14,248 nt of DNA, taken from Acephala macrosclerotiorum (taxonomy: Eukaryota > Ascomycota > Leotiomycetes > Helotiales > Mollisiaceae). Shown piece by piece: positions 1 to 10,559 of this stretch (positions are counted from its first letter, which is position 1; each line of letters starts with the position of its first letter). The DNA lies in contig MU119890.1 of NCBI GenBank assembly GCA_014904845.1, positions 1-14,248 on the forward strand. Reading direction: 5' to 3'. The translations under genes were made by a program, and so were the position numbers. The notes below the pieces were generated by a model. The model saw only the letters and a list, made by a program, of their open reading frames with translations. It was not told where the DNA came from and made no database searches.

Positions 1-112
1 TATTTTTATTAAAATTAATAAATTTAATAATATTTTCGTTTTTATTATTATTTAAAAAATTTCAATATTTATTTATTTTAATGAATTTTTATAAACGATT
101 TTTAATATATAA
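1..112 (-). pseudogene. Left flank: integrase C-terminal fragment of an older family copy
   Basis: Bases 1-112 align to 4511-4622, the integrase C-terminal coding part of the inserted element, with C and G replaced by T and A almost everywhere outside CpG. The fragment is cut by the LTR insertion and resumes at 12230. It continues beyond the left window edge. Confidence 0.88.
109..112. repeat. Target site duplication, left copy (ATAA)
   Basis: ATAA directly precedes the TG of the left LTR and matches ATAA at 12230-12233. The related uninterrupted sequence inside the element reads ATAAT at 4619-4623, so the duplication is 4 bp. It would be 5 bp if the first T of the LTR were counted as target sequence. 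Confidence 0.8.
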
Positions 113-370
113 TGTAGAAAGGCAATAGAGTACAAAGCAAAAAAATTCAATCGTAGATTAGTTCGTTTTAGTTAGTGGATTAGATTTATTCGAAGTAATT
201 CGTAATCCGTAAATCAATCAATCAATCAATTAGAGTCGAAGTAGAAAAAATTTTTTATTAGTCTATAGTAAGCGAAAGTTCCTTATATACTAAAAGACAC
301 GTGATTATTACTGTTTTCGAAACTAACTATTTATAAGGATTTTGAAAGAAGAGTATATAACTCCATTACA
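113..370 (-). repeat. 3' LTR (left end on the plus strand)
   Basis: This 258-bp repeat begins TG and ends CA on either strand. Aligned by eye to 11972-12229 it shows about 39 transitions, one transversion (in the A/T run near 250) and no indels. It still has the canonical terminal TTACA, which the other LTR has lost. Conserved landmarks are a CACGTG palindrome at 298-303 and a short AATC tandem at 212-230. The TATA-like boxes on the minus strand (near 328-335) differ between the LTRs at C/T sites and may have been created by mutation, so I do not call a promoter. Confidence 0.93.
212..230 (+). repeat. AATC short tandem repeat within the LTR
   Basis: Four AATC units plus AAT occur in the left LTR. 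The counterpart in the right LTR (near 12071-12090) has one C changed to T, which breaks the array. Confidence 0.85.
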
Positions 371-384
371 ATCGTCTTTCCATA
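371..384 (-). promoter_or_regulatory. Possible polypurine tract next to the 3' LTR
   Basis: On the minus strand the bases just before the 3' LTR read TATGGAAAGACGAT, with a purine-rich core GGAAAGACGA. Plus-strand priming sites of LTR elements lie at this position. It is short and interrupted by pyrimidines. Confidence 0.4.
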
Positions 385-907
385 TAACGAACTCGTTTCG
401 AGTTTCGAAGAAAAGAACTAAAAAAAGAAAAAAGATTTACTTTAAACAAAAAACTCAAAACTCGAAATCTTTCAAATCATCGTCGTCTTTCTTCAAAAAT
501 CTAGTAATCTTTTTAATATTTTTATTAGTATTAAGTTTTTCTGTAATCTACTTTTTTTTTCTTTTAGAATTTAATGAGAGAAAAAAAAGTAGACGAATTT
601 CAGGTTTAGATTTATCGTTAGAAATAATCAAATACTCTTGATCATTTTCTACAAACGCTACCAATCCCTCAGTCTCACATTTAAAAAAAAATTTATTATT
701 AAAAAATATTTCCATTTCTCTCATTTTAAAATATTGAAAGACTAGTTTGATTTGAATTACAATTTGTTTTTGTTAATAAGTGTACAAATGTTTATTACTA
801 GACGAATTTTGATAGTTTAATCATTAAAAAATCTTATATTGAACGACAAAGTAATTTAAAAATTTCGTGCAACGGATCATATCGAATATTACGTCGATTT
901 TTTCAAG
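371..907. other. Element 3' region without a recognisable gene
   Basis: Between the 3' LTR edge and the open frame at 908 I see no supported gene. The stretch from about 370 to 740 keeps C but has few G outside CpG on the plus strand, so it belongs to a bottom-strand mutated block. An open plus-strand stretch at 342-641 starts inside the LTR and is low-complexity Lys/Ser/Phe; I take it as chance. The segment is probably untranslated 3' sequence of the element. Confidence 0.5.
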
Positions 908-3420
908 TTAAATACTATCGAGAAAAGATTCGTCGTTAGAAAGTTCTCGAAATCGACTCTCAGAAAGAACTCGAAGTTTGTTATGAACTTCTTTAAGTTT
1001 CTCGTAAGTAATATCGCCAATAATTCTTTCGTTAATATCAACAAATACCAAATTTACGGGGAGTAAAGTAAAGAAATTAAAGTTTTTGAGATTTTCGACG
1101 TATTTTCGACCGATAAAAGTCTCTATTTTGTAAACGTATAGTTTCAATTTCTAAGGTTCTTTTTTTACAATATTTGATTGAATCTACTTCAAAAGATCTC
1201 CAATTAAAATCCGATTTTCAATACTAAAAAAGAGATTTATCCAAATAGTTCTTTTAAAGAATTGGAATAATTAATTTATCGTCTTTTTATGGTCGTTGAA
1301 CCGCGAATAAATTATTTGAAATTTATTAAAAAAAAAAAGTTTAACGTATAATAAGTTTAAATTTTGAAATATATTTATTTTTTTTTCGTAGAAGAATTGA
1401 TTAATTTTATTGTTTTAATAAAGTCTAATAAATTGAGAAAAGGTAACGAAGTAAAAAAAGTAGTCCTTGGAAAGTCGATAAAATAATAATTACAATTTGA
1501 AGTTCGCCTACAAAAATTGGACGATGAGAGGGAAATACGCATTGTACAAAAGAAAAAATTCACTAGAAGAAGTTCGTTGATAGTAAAATTTTAGTATATT
1601 AATTTTTTTGAGAAAAAGTAATAGGATATTTTTTTTTTTTGTTCATTTAAAGAAATTTTACAAAGTAAAAATTATTGTAATCTTTAAATCAATAAACGAT
1701 TTAATCGAGGAGATAAGTATAAAAACGATAAAAATTTGCGAAAATTGGAATCGATCTTTCGTCAGTGTTTTCTATTTATATTGAAAAATAGTAAAGATAT
1801 TTATAAATCAAGAACGAGTATTAGAGTAGATTCAAGTCATTCGAAAACTTTTTCTTTCAATATACAATTTATAAATTTTGAATAATCGTATTTTTATAAT
1901 TTCAATTTATCCTTCGTCGTTTTCAAAGTATAAATCGAAATTCTCATAGAATATTATATAGTAAACTCGATAAAGTTGTTTAATAAACGAGTATTTGTAA
2001 ATATTGTAAACGGTATTTAAAATTTCAATGCAATTAGTAAAATTCAAAGTATTAAAAAAAATAACGTTTGATTTTCAAATATTGTTCATATTGTACGTGC
2101 AATTAATTATCGGGCGTATATTATTTGATCGGGATTCGCGAGTTGATCGGGATGGAGTAGTGTTAGACTACGATAGAATAGTAATAATTTTGTGTTTCTT
2201 TGGTGTAAATATAAATATATTGTAGTATTTTTTATTATTGGTAGTAGATCTCTTGGGTTTGATTAGCGTGGAGATCGAAACGGAAAGAAAAGTGGATCGA
2301 AGAGTTCGAAGGGTTTGAAAGATTTGAAAAAATAAAGAGTTTTGCACGAAAAAACTAATAATAGTAATATTGTTATCGTCGTTATTGTCGTCGTCGTCGT
2401 TATTGCTAACTAATGAAATTGTTTGAAGAAGTAAAGTATTGGTATTAATAGTTTTTTGAGATTTGACGTTTTGAATATTTATACTATTAATAGTAACAAC
2501 CGGTTATTCTTTAGATTTATTTGCAAAAATCGAAAAAAGTTTTTTAATATATTTTCCAACTATCAAAAGTTCGCAAGGATAGAAAGTAAAATGCAATTTT
2601 TTCAAATTTGCTTTATTTAAATTTATAATTATTAAATCGTTATTCGTATTTTTCAAATATATTAATGCTTTTTTGCAATCGATAAATTGAAAAAGTATTC
2701 TTATGAATAACGTATTGCAAATTTTGTTTCTCTCGATAATGATTATATTAATAATTTTGATGATTTCGCGAAACGTAAAACGTTTTATATGGAATATTTG
2801 CTCGAGTTTTTAGTATGTATACTTGTCGTAAAATTTATTAATGGGATTTTCGATAAATTGTTGAAATATTTGAACTCGAAAAAAAGTTTTTTAATTGTAA
2901 CGTTTAAATATATTATTAAAAGTTTTGATCAGATTAAATCGAGTTTATTAGAATACGGTACGCGATTTCTCAATTTTGTTTACTTTAAAAAAAAAATCTT
3001 TACTTAAAATTATATACTATTTTAAGATTTTCTTAGAAAATCTCAAAATAATACTATTTTCAATTTTTTTTTTTTATTTAATTAAAATTTTTTCTATTAC
3101 GTCTTTAGTTTTCATAAGTTTATTATTAATATTATTAATTGTAACTATTTTTTTTTTAAGTAACAATTTACTAATAATTTTTTATAAATTATTGAGATCG
3201 CGTTACACGATTTGTATAAGCGTATTATGATTATTTTCGCCTCGTTTTTTGTGTGTGAAATTCGTGTTTTCGGGGTTTGATAAAATATTTTTTTGAGATA
3301 TGATAGTAATATTGTAAGAGTTTCGAGAGTAAGGATTAAAATTGTAAAATTTGCGCGTAGAAAAGTAATGTAATAAATTGATCGAATTTTGAAAGTAGAA
3401 AATACGTAAATTTGAAAAGA
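908..3420 (-). pseudogene. Possible decayed extra ORF downstream of pol, function unknown
   Basis: One minus-strand phase, first codon bases at positions like 1147, is interrupted about once per 33 codons over roughly 830 codons. In the rows where I compared all three frames (about 1141-1260, 1981-2040 and 2521-2760) the other two frames had more stops. The C-terminal 79 codons (908-1147) are fully open and of balanced, charged composition, with short runs such as LPVNLVFVDINERIIGDI. A longer open block lies at 2521-2760. Most stops (TAA, TAG, TGA) are one or two transitions from CAA, CAG, CGA or TGG. An Asp/Asn tract (2371-2400) and a Ser/Arg/Pro-rich stretch (around 2110-2160) occur inside. 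I recognise no family or catalytic motif. From about 1375 to 1740 the frame is not clearly favoured (another phase is open at 1375-1563), and the G-poor minus strand makes chance openness more likely above 3200. It could be an additional ORF of the element or captured sequence. Confidence 0.4.
2377..2404 (+). repeat. GTC/GTT trinucleotide tract
   Basis: The plus strand repeats GTC with some GTT and ATT. In the minus frame described for 908-3420 it reads as Asp and Asn codons, which fits a poly-acidic tract partly converted from Asp to Asn by G-to-A changes. It may equally be a simple microsatellite. Confidence 0.55.
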
Positions 3421-4309
3421 AGAGATTTACTAATGAGATCGAAGGGAGTTATAAGTTTTTATATTTGTAAAGAGATTATATAAGAAAGGTAAACAAATAT
3501 TTTTACGTTTTGAATGGTTGAAAATTACGGGATTTGTTTGTTTTTACGAGAAAGGTTTTTAGAGCGTGTTAGTACATGTGATTGAAATGTTGTAATACTA
3601 ATCTCGAATAGGAAATTTTGAAAGTTTTAAGTAAATAGTTTTATATTGATTTTTTATGAAATGTATTAAATGAATTTTGAAAAAAAAGGAATAAAAGAAG
3701 TAAGTATTTGTGGATCGTTTTTATAGGGAAAGTGTATATAGATTTTTGAAGAAAATCGTCGTGAAATATTCAAGTGAATGGAGTATATTCGATTGATAGA
3801 ATTGTTTATATATAAAGTGATATAAATTAGAATTTTAAAGAAATGAAAAGAGAAATGAATAATATTAAAAAAAAGTTATAGTTTTTGAGTTGGCGTGAGA
3901 TTGAGAAATTGTAATTAAAAAGTTTTGAAAAAAAGAAAAAAAAAAATTGAAAAAAGTTTTTCTATAAATTATAGTAAGTATTGTATCAACGAATGTTTAT
4001 ACAATTTGAATATAATCAAATGTAATCGAAATGTATTTAAATATATCGAGATATATTTGAAAATGTTTGAATATATTAAAAAATGTTTTTTGTAAATTTC
4101 AAAAACTAAAATTTTTTAGAATTTTTTAAAGAAAAAAAGAATAGTATAATTTCGTTCTTCTATATAATAGAACTATCTCGACTACAATAAAAAAAAAGTA
4201 AAACTTTCAAAGCGTAAATAGAGTTTGTTAAAATGAGTAGAAGTATTTTGAAAAAAATCGACAAAAAAATAAAATTACTGTGGGTAAAAAAAGAAGAAAT
4301 AATTTTTTC
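3421..4309. other. No supported gene; strand-biased AT-rich spacer after pol
   Basis: No frame is convincingly coding here. On the plus strand, C outside CpG is almost absent from about 3240 to 3960 while G is kept. The bias reverses by about 4320. Minus-strand frames look open partly because G is scarce on that strand, which removes TAG and TGA codons, so openness is not evidence of a gene. Confidence 0.55.
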
Positions 4310-5830
4310 CCGATTAAAAAATCGCTATTATCTCGAAGTTTAACGAGTTCTCCTTATCTATCCAATCTTCAAAGAATCGTATATATTTATTTCTCTCGAT
4401 TTTATTGAGTTCAAAAATACGAATTACAATTTTAATTCTTTTTTCAATTTTTTGAATACTCTACCTATTACGAAATTCTCTAATCGTTTCCTCTTCTACA
4501 TCTGCATCCTCATCATCATTAAAATCAACGAACTCAACAACATCCTCGTTCTCGCCATTGTCCAAAGAATTCCAATATCTATCCCTCTTAACGAACTTCT
4601 TCAAACGATTCCCAGTATATAATCTTCGAATTACCATTTCGTTTACTTCTTCGAATAAATAACTCTTTTTCAATTAATTTGTTTGACGAATTTGATATAA
4701 ACCCAACCACCTGTACAACAATTTAGTATTCTTAGACATATTCTAATCAATAAATTTAATATTATATACCAAAACGAAATTCTCTTTTCGAATTGGTTTT
4801 TTTCGTATTTAATAATAAACGTTGAAATATATTTGACCTTGTTTACGACTGCACTCTTTCTTTAATCTCGATTTTTCCATATCCTCGTTTCACATTTTAA
4901 TCTGCCTAGTTCTCAATTCAAAAAACTTCGCTCGATCATATATTTCGTTTCAATCGAAAATTCTCCAAGTGGGAAATCGAGTTTCAACAAATAAAACAAC
5001 TTCTCTACTATAAACCATATAAAATAACGTACATCCAATTAGTCTATAAATGGTCGTTCGATCCGCAAAAAAAATAATTAATAAATATTCCAATCAACTT
5101 TTCTTGTTTCCTTTCGTTAAAATAATCAATACAATAATAATAAACTAATATTCTCGCTCAATCATTCTATTTACTTTCGAATTATATACAAAAATAGTAG
5201 TTCGTTTAATTTCGAGTTTGTTTAATTTTTTAATAATAATTCTCTTGAATTCGAGTTTTTCATCCAATTTTATATGACCGAAAACGCTATATTTACAAAT
5301 AATATCATTGTAAATAAATTTAATAATCTTTTTAGAAATCGAATTTTTCATTAATTTAATCTCAATCCAATCGAAAAAATTATCTCGTACTATAACCAAA
5401 CTGTCGAATATTCCACATTGTAAAAATTTAATTATATTTATTCCAATACAATAAAATAACAGAATTATTCTCTGGGAGTATAAAATTTCCTCGTGTTTCT
5501 TTTTACTTTTGTACTAACAATTGCTACAATTTACTACAAAATCTCGAACGTTTTCATAGTACCCCTCCCAGTAATATCGACTAATTACTCGATAATAAAT
5601 ACTTTCCCTTTCAACATATTCGAACTTATTATATAATTCAATTATAATTGTTATATACTATTTTAAGTCGTTTAAAACAAATCGAAATAAATAGGATTTA
5701 ATAACATTCCTTTATAACATTTTATTTCGAACACTGTAATCGATGGATTCTCGAATTAATTTGCGAAATTTTACTCTCGAAAACTATTCTAATCGTTTTA
5801 AAATTGTTAAATACTAAATAATATTTTGAG
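4310..5830 (-). pseudogene. Integrase domain of pol
   Basis: An HHCC-type N-terminal zinc finger is visible. The two His positions are now Tyr (codons 5631-5633 and 5616-5618), and after about 30 residues the C-x2-C pair remains (5526-5528 and 5517-5519). The core has IGINII (first catalytic Asp now Asn, 5436-5438), then FGHIKLDEKLEF with the second Asp (5262-5264), then RMIERE with the Glu about 34 residues later, so a D,D,E layout. The C-terminal part keeps YMVYSREVVL, FPTWRIFD, LLYRWLGLYQIR and YTGNRLKKFVKR, followed by an acidic tail. I see no chromodomain. The same region is duplicated outside the element at 12230-14248 and 1-112. Confidence 0.93.
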
Positions 5831-6179
5831 AATAGTTTGAATAATTGTTATCAAGAGAAAAGATGGTATTATTATCGTTATTATTATCCAGTAGTTTATT
5901 GATCTCAGGGGAAACGATTAATATAACGTATACGAAAAATGCGACCGATATCGAAAGTTGAAAATTAAAAACACTGGGTTTAAAAGAATTCCCTCAAACT
6001 TGACCTAACAATTCAAACAAACATCCTCGTTTCACGTGCCCACTCTCAATCACAAACAATTTACTTTCAACCTTTCAACTAATTTTGCATTCTTTGATCG
6101 AAATTGGAGTTATTTTAACGCAATCAAATTCGATTACAATAAACTCATTGATATTTGTTTTTTTTTTTGAGTTATCGTC

Positions 6180-6600
6180 CTTTATTCGCAGTCTTTTGAA
6201 TAATTCATTTACAATAATATAAATACTTCTTTTAATATACTTGATTTCGAAGTCAAACAATCGTATTCAAACGAATCAACGAGTAACCAGAGCACCAAAA
6301 AAATCTATTATTACTCGATTTAATTGGACGACGAGCGTATTGGCGTTCGTCTCAAAAATGAAATAAACGCCATATAATCAAAACTATAACTTGTGAAAAC
6401 ACTTTAAAATTTTTCGATACTCTTTTTTTATCGCATTATAATTTTACTCAATAATATTTTAAAATTCTAATTCGTATCGAGTTACTCGTTTTCGTCCTTT
6501 GTTATTATACTGGTCGAATGTTCTTCTATACTTTTACTAACTAATATCGATACTTAGAATAATCATTCTCTATCTATCTACAAAATCGTAATAAATTTTA
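6180..6600 (-). pseudogene. RNase H domain of pol
   Basis: The tract matches the Ty3 RNase H layout. FETNANTLVVQLNR near 6355-6315 fits a family motif ETDANTLV, with the catalytic Asp now Asn (codon 6345-6347). It ends in FDFEIKYIKRSIYIIVNEL near 6260-6200, which corresponds to the family motif FDFEIxYxxGxxNxVADxL at the end of RNase H. It follows RT directly in the same phase. Confidence 0.9.
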
Positions 6601-6659
6601 CAAAATACTAAAACCGTTATAAATTTATCTTATAAAAATACTATAACGATTTTCTACTT

Positions 6660-7500
6660 TTTTCTCCATTCGAAAAATTCGTCCTTTTTAATCAATCGAT
6701 ATAACGACTCGATAATAATACCAAAATATTGAATTCATATTTTATAATAAATACAAATTCCAATGAAAACTTTAATTTCAAAAATATTATCACATCTAAT
6801 TCATCCTAGAATCTTAATAATCTTTGTACTTTCAAAAGAACGTTTTTTAAAACTATAAACGAAATTAATAATAATTATTCTATTCTAACAAAATTGTAAT
6901 TTGAATTTTATACAAATTTAAATTTTCTCAATTTGGTTTAACGTTTTATCCAAATTCTAAATGTATTCAAAAACGAATCAACGAATCTCTAAAAGTACCA
7001 ACTCGTTGTCGTAATTTGTATAAAGTCTCTTAACTCCTACGTCATCCAAAAATGGTATCGCGACTCTGGAAAATACGTCTTCTAAAATTGTTATAATAAT
7101 TCGAACGAATTGAATTATAAAATTAATTACTTTTTGAAATGGTATTATCATTCGCAGAAGTTTTAATGGGATTATAAAAACAATCATATTTCTATTTCGA
7201 ACGTTTAATGTAAATTGATCGTATTCAAAAAAGAAGTTTATTAAAAAAGTGTAAAAGTATTCGACAAATTTCTTAGAAAATTCATTTACGGAAAGAAGTA
7301 TATTAACGTCTCTTAAAATAATCGAGTTTATTTTCATAATCGCGTTAATCAATCGATAAATCCCAGCGATTTTTTTCGCGATTAAAAACTATAAATTCCG
7401 ATAAAAACTATCGCTCTTTTCGAGTATTTCGTAATCGAGTTGTTTTTGAAGTATTTTTATTATAATCGGAAACAAGGTTTTGAGACAATGGAAGTTTTTT
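6660..7500 (-). pseudogene. Reverse transcriptase domain of pol
   Basis: Conserved RT blocks are readable in order: LDYEILE and YRNL*FLIAKK, then YRLINAIMKINS, then YDQFTLNVR (the block with the first catalytic Asp), then IPFLDDVGVK with the catalytic Asp pair at 7041-7046 still intact. Downstream are KLQFC, IKVFIGICIYYKI and the thumb-like LYRLIKKDEFFEW. These blocks are typical of ascomycete Ty3/gypsy RT. Visible damage includes Trp and Arg codons changed to stops and Gly changed to Glu or Arg, all by transitions. Confidence 0.95.
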
Positions 7501-8370
7501 TTTTATTACGTTATATATTGAATTGTTTTAATACGAACAAGCGGATTGATATTTTTATAGATTTTGAAGATTTTTTTCTAATTAAATATTATTGTTTTTT
7601 TACGATTGAGTATTATTTCATCGAACATTTTTTTTTCAAATTCCTATAATTAGTTTTTGATAAATAGAGATATTAATTGTTTAGAAATAAATCGTGATTT
7701 TTTTAGTATCGAAGCAATTCGCGGTAATAAGTATTTTATATATTTCCCAATGTATTTTTGAGATGTTTTTCGTACTTTGAATTATTCGAATCAATTTTTC
7801 CGTCCTCTAGGAATTTTTCCAATTCTATCGATTAAGTCGACAAATTGTACTTTTCTAGATTTAAATTTATATGTCGTGTTAACGTTTATATTAAATAGTC
7901 CTAGGTTGGAATTATCCAGCGATAAAATTATTCTTTTTATTCGAGTTTTTTTTTCGTTTTTATACTCGAAAATTTTTTGATTTCATTTTTTTTCAGTAGA
8001 ATAAAATAATTGGTACTTTGTATCGTTCTCTAGATATTTTTTTATAATGTTTACGTTTGGGAATAGTAATGTTATTATAAAAAGATATTTTTTTATTTTC
8101 TCGTTAAAAATTTTTTCATTTAAAATTTCGTTTATTTTCTTTTTATCAAAAAAAAAAAACGTTTCATAGAAAATTGAAAAGAATAATCTCATTTTTTATA
8201 TTGTTTTATTTGTATTTCTCTTTGAATTAATAACGCTTATTTCAATCGTATTTATTTTATATAAAGTAATATTAAAAGTGTTTAATAAAGAATTAAAAAT
8301 AGAAGGAAATTCGTTAGAGTATAAAGATTGTTCGCGAGTTTTAACGTTGTATTGTTTTTTAATAGTACTA

Positions 8371-9990
8371 ATATTTAGTTTCTCGTATTGTATTTTTTTT
8401 CTAATGTTTCTTCGACTTGAGAATGTATACGAATATAGCGGTTTTTAGTAGTTTGGTGTAAATAGATTTTTAAAAGAAAAACAATTATAATCGTGTAAGT
8501 AAAATTGGGATCTTTGAAATCTCGAAATACGTTATTTTATGAACTATTATTTTTATATTCAATTTATATTTTTATTGTAGTAATAAATAATTGTCTCAAA
8601 AGAATTTTTTTTGTATTGTTTACAAAGAAAAAAAGGATCTCATATTCGACTTCGTATTCAATTTTTATTTTCATAATCGTTATTTCGACGAATTCGAAAT
8701 TTTATCCAATAATAATAAATAATTGGAAATCTTCGACGTTTACAATAATACTATCGAAATCTCGAACTATGTACGTAGGAACAATATAACATTCTACTCC
8801 AATATCCAATATTTCATATTTTCCACTCGAATCAATTGGTTCAAACAAATTGAAATGTAATTTAAAAATAATAACAATATACTTTCTTTTAATCAATAAC
8901 GAGAAATCGACTTCCACGAGATTAATTCCAAGTATTACAAAGTTTCCAATGACAAAAACAAATTAATTCGTCCTTTTAAACATTTTATAAAAACTTTAAA
9001 AAAATTGTTTTATAAAATTAACGATTTTTAGTATTTCTTTTATCACAGCGATTTCAATATCCATCAAAGTCAAATAATAAACATTATCTCTTCGCTATTA
9101 ATTAGTAATTACTATAATAAAATTCAATATTTTCAAAATATTAATAATTATTTTTATTCTCTTTTAAATTCTTAAAAGCGATACTATATTTTTAAAGAGT
9201 TTTCGCGATGGGATTTCGTTAATAAAATCATTATTTTTAACGTCGAATTATTGTTTTAAAATTTTATTTTCCGATTAATTTACGTTCATTTTTTTTCGTT
9301 TTTCGTTTTAAGTATTTTGTAAAATTTATTATTACGATTCGATCTTTGGGTATTTTTTTTTTACTTTTGTTTTTCGTTGAAAATTTTTTCGTGTACTTTG
9401 AATTTTACTCCTCGATTTGCTCGTCGTTACTATATTTATTATTACTGTATTTACTGGCAATTTTTCGTAGAATTTATTAATAATCGCTTTATTAAGGTTT
9501 TGAACGTTAATATTATTATTGTTGAAAGTATACGACGATGGGTTTAGTTTTTTTAAGATTTTTTTATTAGTATTAGTTTTATTCCTTTCTTGAGTAGTAA
9601 ATTAAATAGATTCTTAGATTTTTTATATATTCCTAAAGCGTTTGTCGAAATCGTAATCAAAAAGTTTTCCAATTATTTATTTTATAATTTGATCATATTA
9701 GCGTCGATTGTTTTTAAGTGTAAATGGTCGTGAAAGTCGATTACGATTTCAAGAATTATAATACTATTAATCGTTTTCTCGATAACAATATTTACAATTG
9801 ATTAGTTTATTTATAAATAAATAGCGGTTTACGAAAAAGTGATCAATAAAGGGATTGATTTCTCCGTTCTTTATTCGCTCGAAACACTCGAAGTAATATC
9901 GCTCGTTTTGTTAATCGTTGTATACAATATTGGTTTTTATTGTATTTCTTTGAACGATCGGCGATATACTTTGCGAAAACTCAACCGACG
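8371..9990 (-). pseudogene. Decayed C-terminal gag and aspartic protease frame
   Basis: A minus-strand phase different from pol is largely open here, for example at 8917-8702 and 9850-9781. At about 9070-9040 it reads LTLMDIEIAVIKEI, where DIE fits an ancestral aspartic-protease DTG changed by C-to-T and G-to-A. About 40 codons later VILGINLVEVD fits the ILG motif that closes retroviral-type proteases. A Cys pair NCKYC lies near 9795, but a complete CCHC zinc knuckle cannot be read. The frame overlaps the start of the pol phase by about 75 bases. The protease call is tentative, resting on motif order and position just upstream of RT. Confidence 0.6.
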
Positions 9991-10559
9991 TTAAATCATA
10001 TAAAACTTCATATTCGTCTTTTCCCATATTATTATATCTTTCTCGTTCTCGATTAAAACTCTTTTCTCGTTCATATTCTCGTAAAAAAGTAAATTAATTT
10101 TAATTCTAGTTTATAGAAATTATAATACTATTTAACTTTTGAAATATCTTCGCAATATTAGCGTTTAAAACGGTTTTTAGATCGTTGAATAATACGAAGA
10201 AAAAAGAAAGTTTTTTTAGTTTTTTAACGAGATTGTTCATTTGGGTTAAAGGTTTTAATACGGATATTTGTCGAGTTTTCTAGGTTTGGATAATACGTAA
10301 AATCGAAGATTGAAATTCGACATAAATTTTCTTAGTGGTTGCGTATATCCTTCGTTGAATTTTTTTTATAAGTAGCTCGAGTAGAATAAAAAATAGTAAA
10401 TTATTAATTGTATTTGGAATTATTTTTTGTATTATAGTATTTAAATGTTTTTATTAAACTTTCGAGTATTTTAAATCGTTAATTTCGTTGTATTACCGTT
10501 TTTTTTTTTTATACTTATATGCAATAATCGCTTTCTCGTATATTTTATCGTAATTGTAA

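Larger units (their letters stand above)
4310..8445 (-). pseudogene. pol: Ty3/gypsy pol polyprotein, RIP-inactivated
   Basis: A single minus-strand phase carries recognisable domains in order: pre-RT linker (about 8445-7520), reverse transcriptase (about 7500-6660), RNase H (about 6600-6180) and integrase (about 5830-4310). The open pieces at 8192-7983, 7352-6978, 6260-6075, 5399-5145 and 4673-4461 all share this phase; between them the frame continues through isolated stops. Example: YRNL*FLIAKK near 7400 fits an ancestral YRNPWFL with Trp turned to stop. About 1,370 codons is a normal size for a fungal Ty3 pol. The TAG at 4461-4463 is probably not the original end, since the same frame continues with few stops to about 4310. 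The product would have copied the RNA into DNA and integrated it. It cannot make a full-length protein now. Confidence 0.93.

Noticed and set aside
328..335. TATA-like box on the minus strand in the left LTR
   Set aside because: The right LTR has TGTAAATA at the same place, so the TATA in the left copy is probably a mutation product.
342..641. Plus-strand open stretch of 99 codons with a hydrophobic segment
   Set aside because: It starts inside the LTR, runs against the element's coding strand, and is low-complexity Lys/Ser/Phe text expected from AT-rich, G-poor sequence.
1375..1563. Minus-strand open stretch of 62 codons in a different phase from the 908-3420 frame
   Set aside because: Short, Ser/Phe/Asn-rich and without motif. 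It weakens the frame assignment locally but does not support a gene of its own.
2028..3230. Three plus-strand open stretches (2028-2225, 2789-3007, 2976-3230), some membrane-like
   Set aside because: They oppose the minus-strand frame. Their Phe/Ile/Leu-rich text comes from T-rich codons after C loss, and no motif or start context supports them.
7440..8789. Plus-strand open stretches at 7440-7649, 7777-7980 and 8505-8789
   Set aside because: They lie antisense to the RT/pre-RT and protease regions, which are supported by motifs.
10081..10140. Possible CCHC zinc knuckle of gag
   Set aside because: Tyr residues could be former Cys, but the spacing and the expected Gly-His do not fit in the frame read, so no knuckle is claimed.
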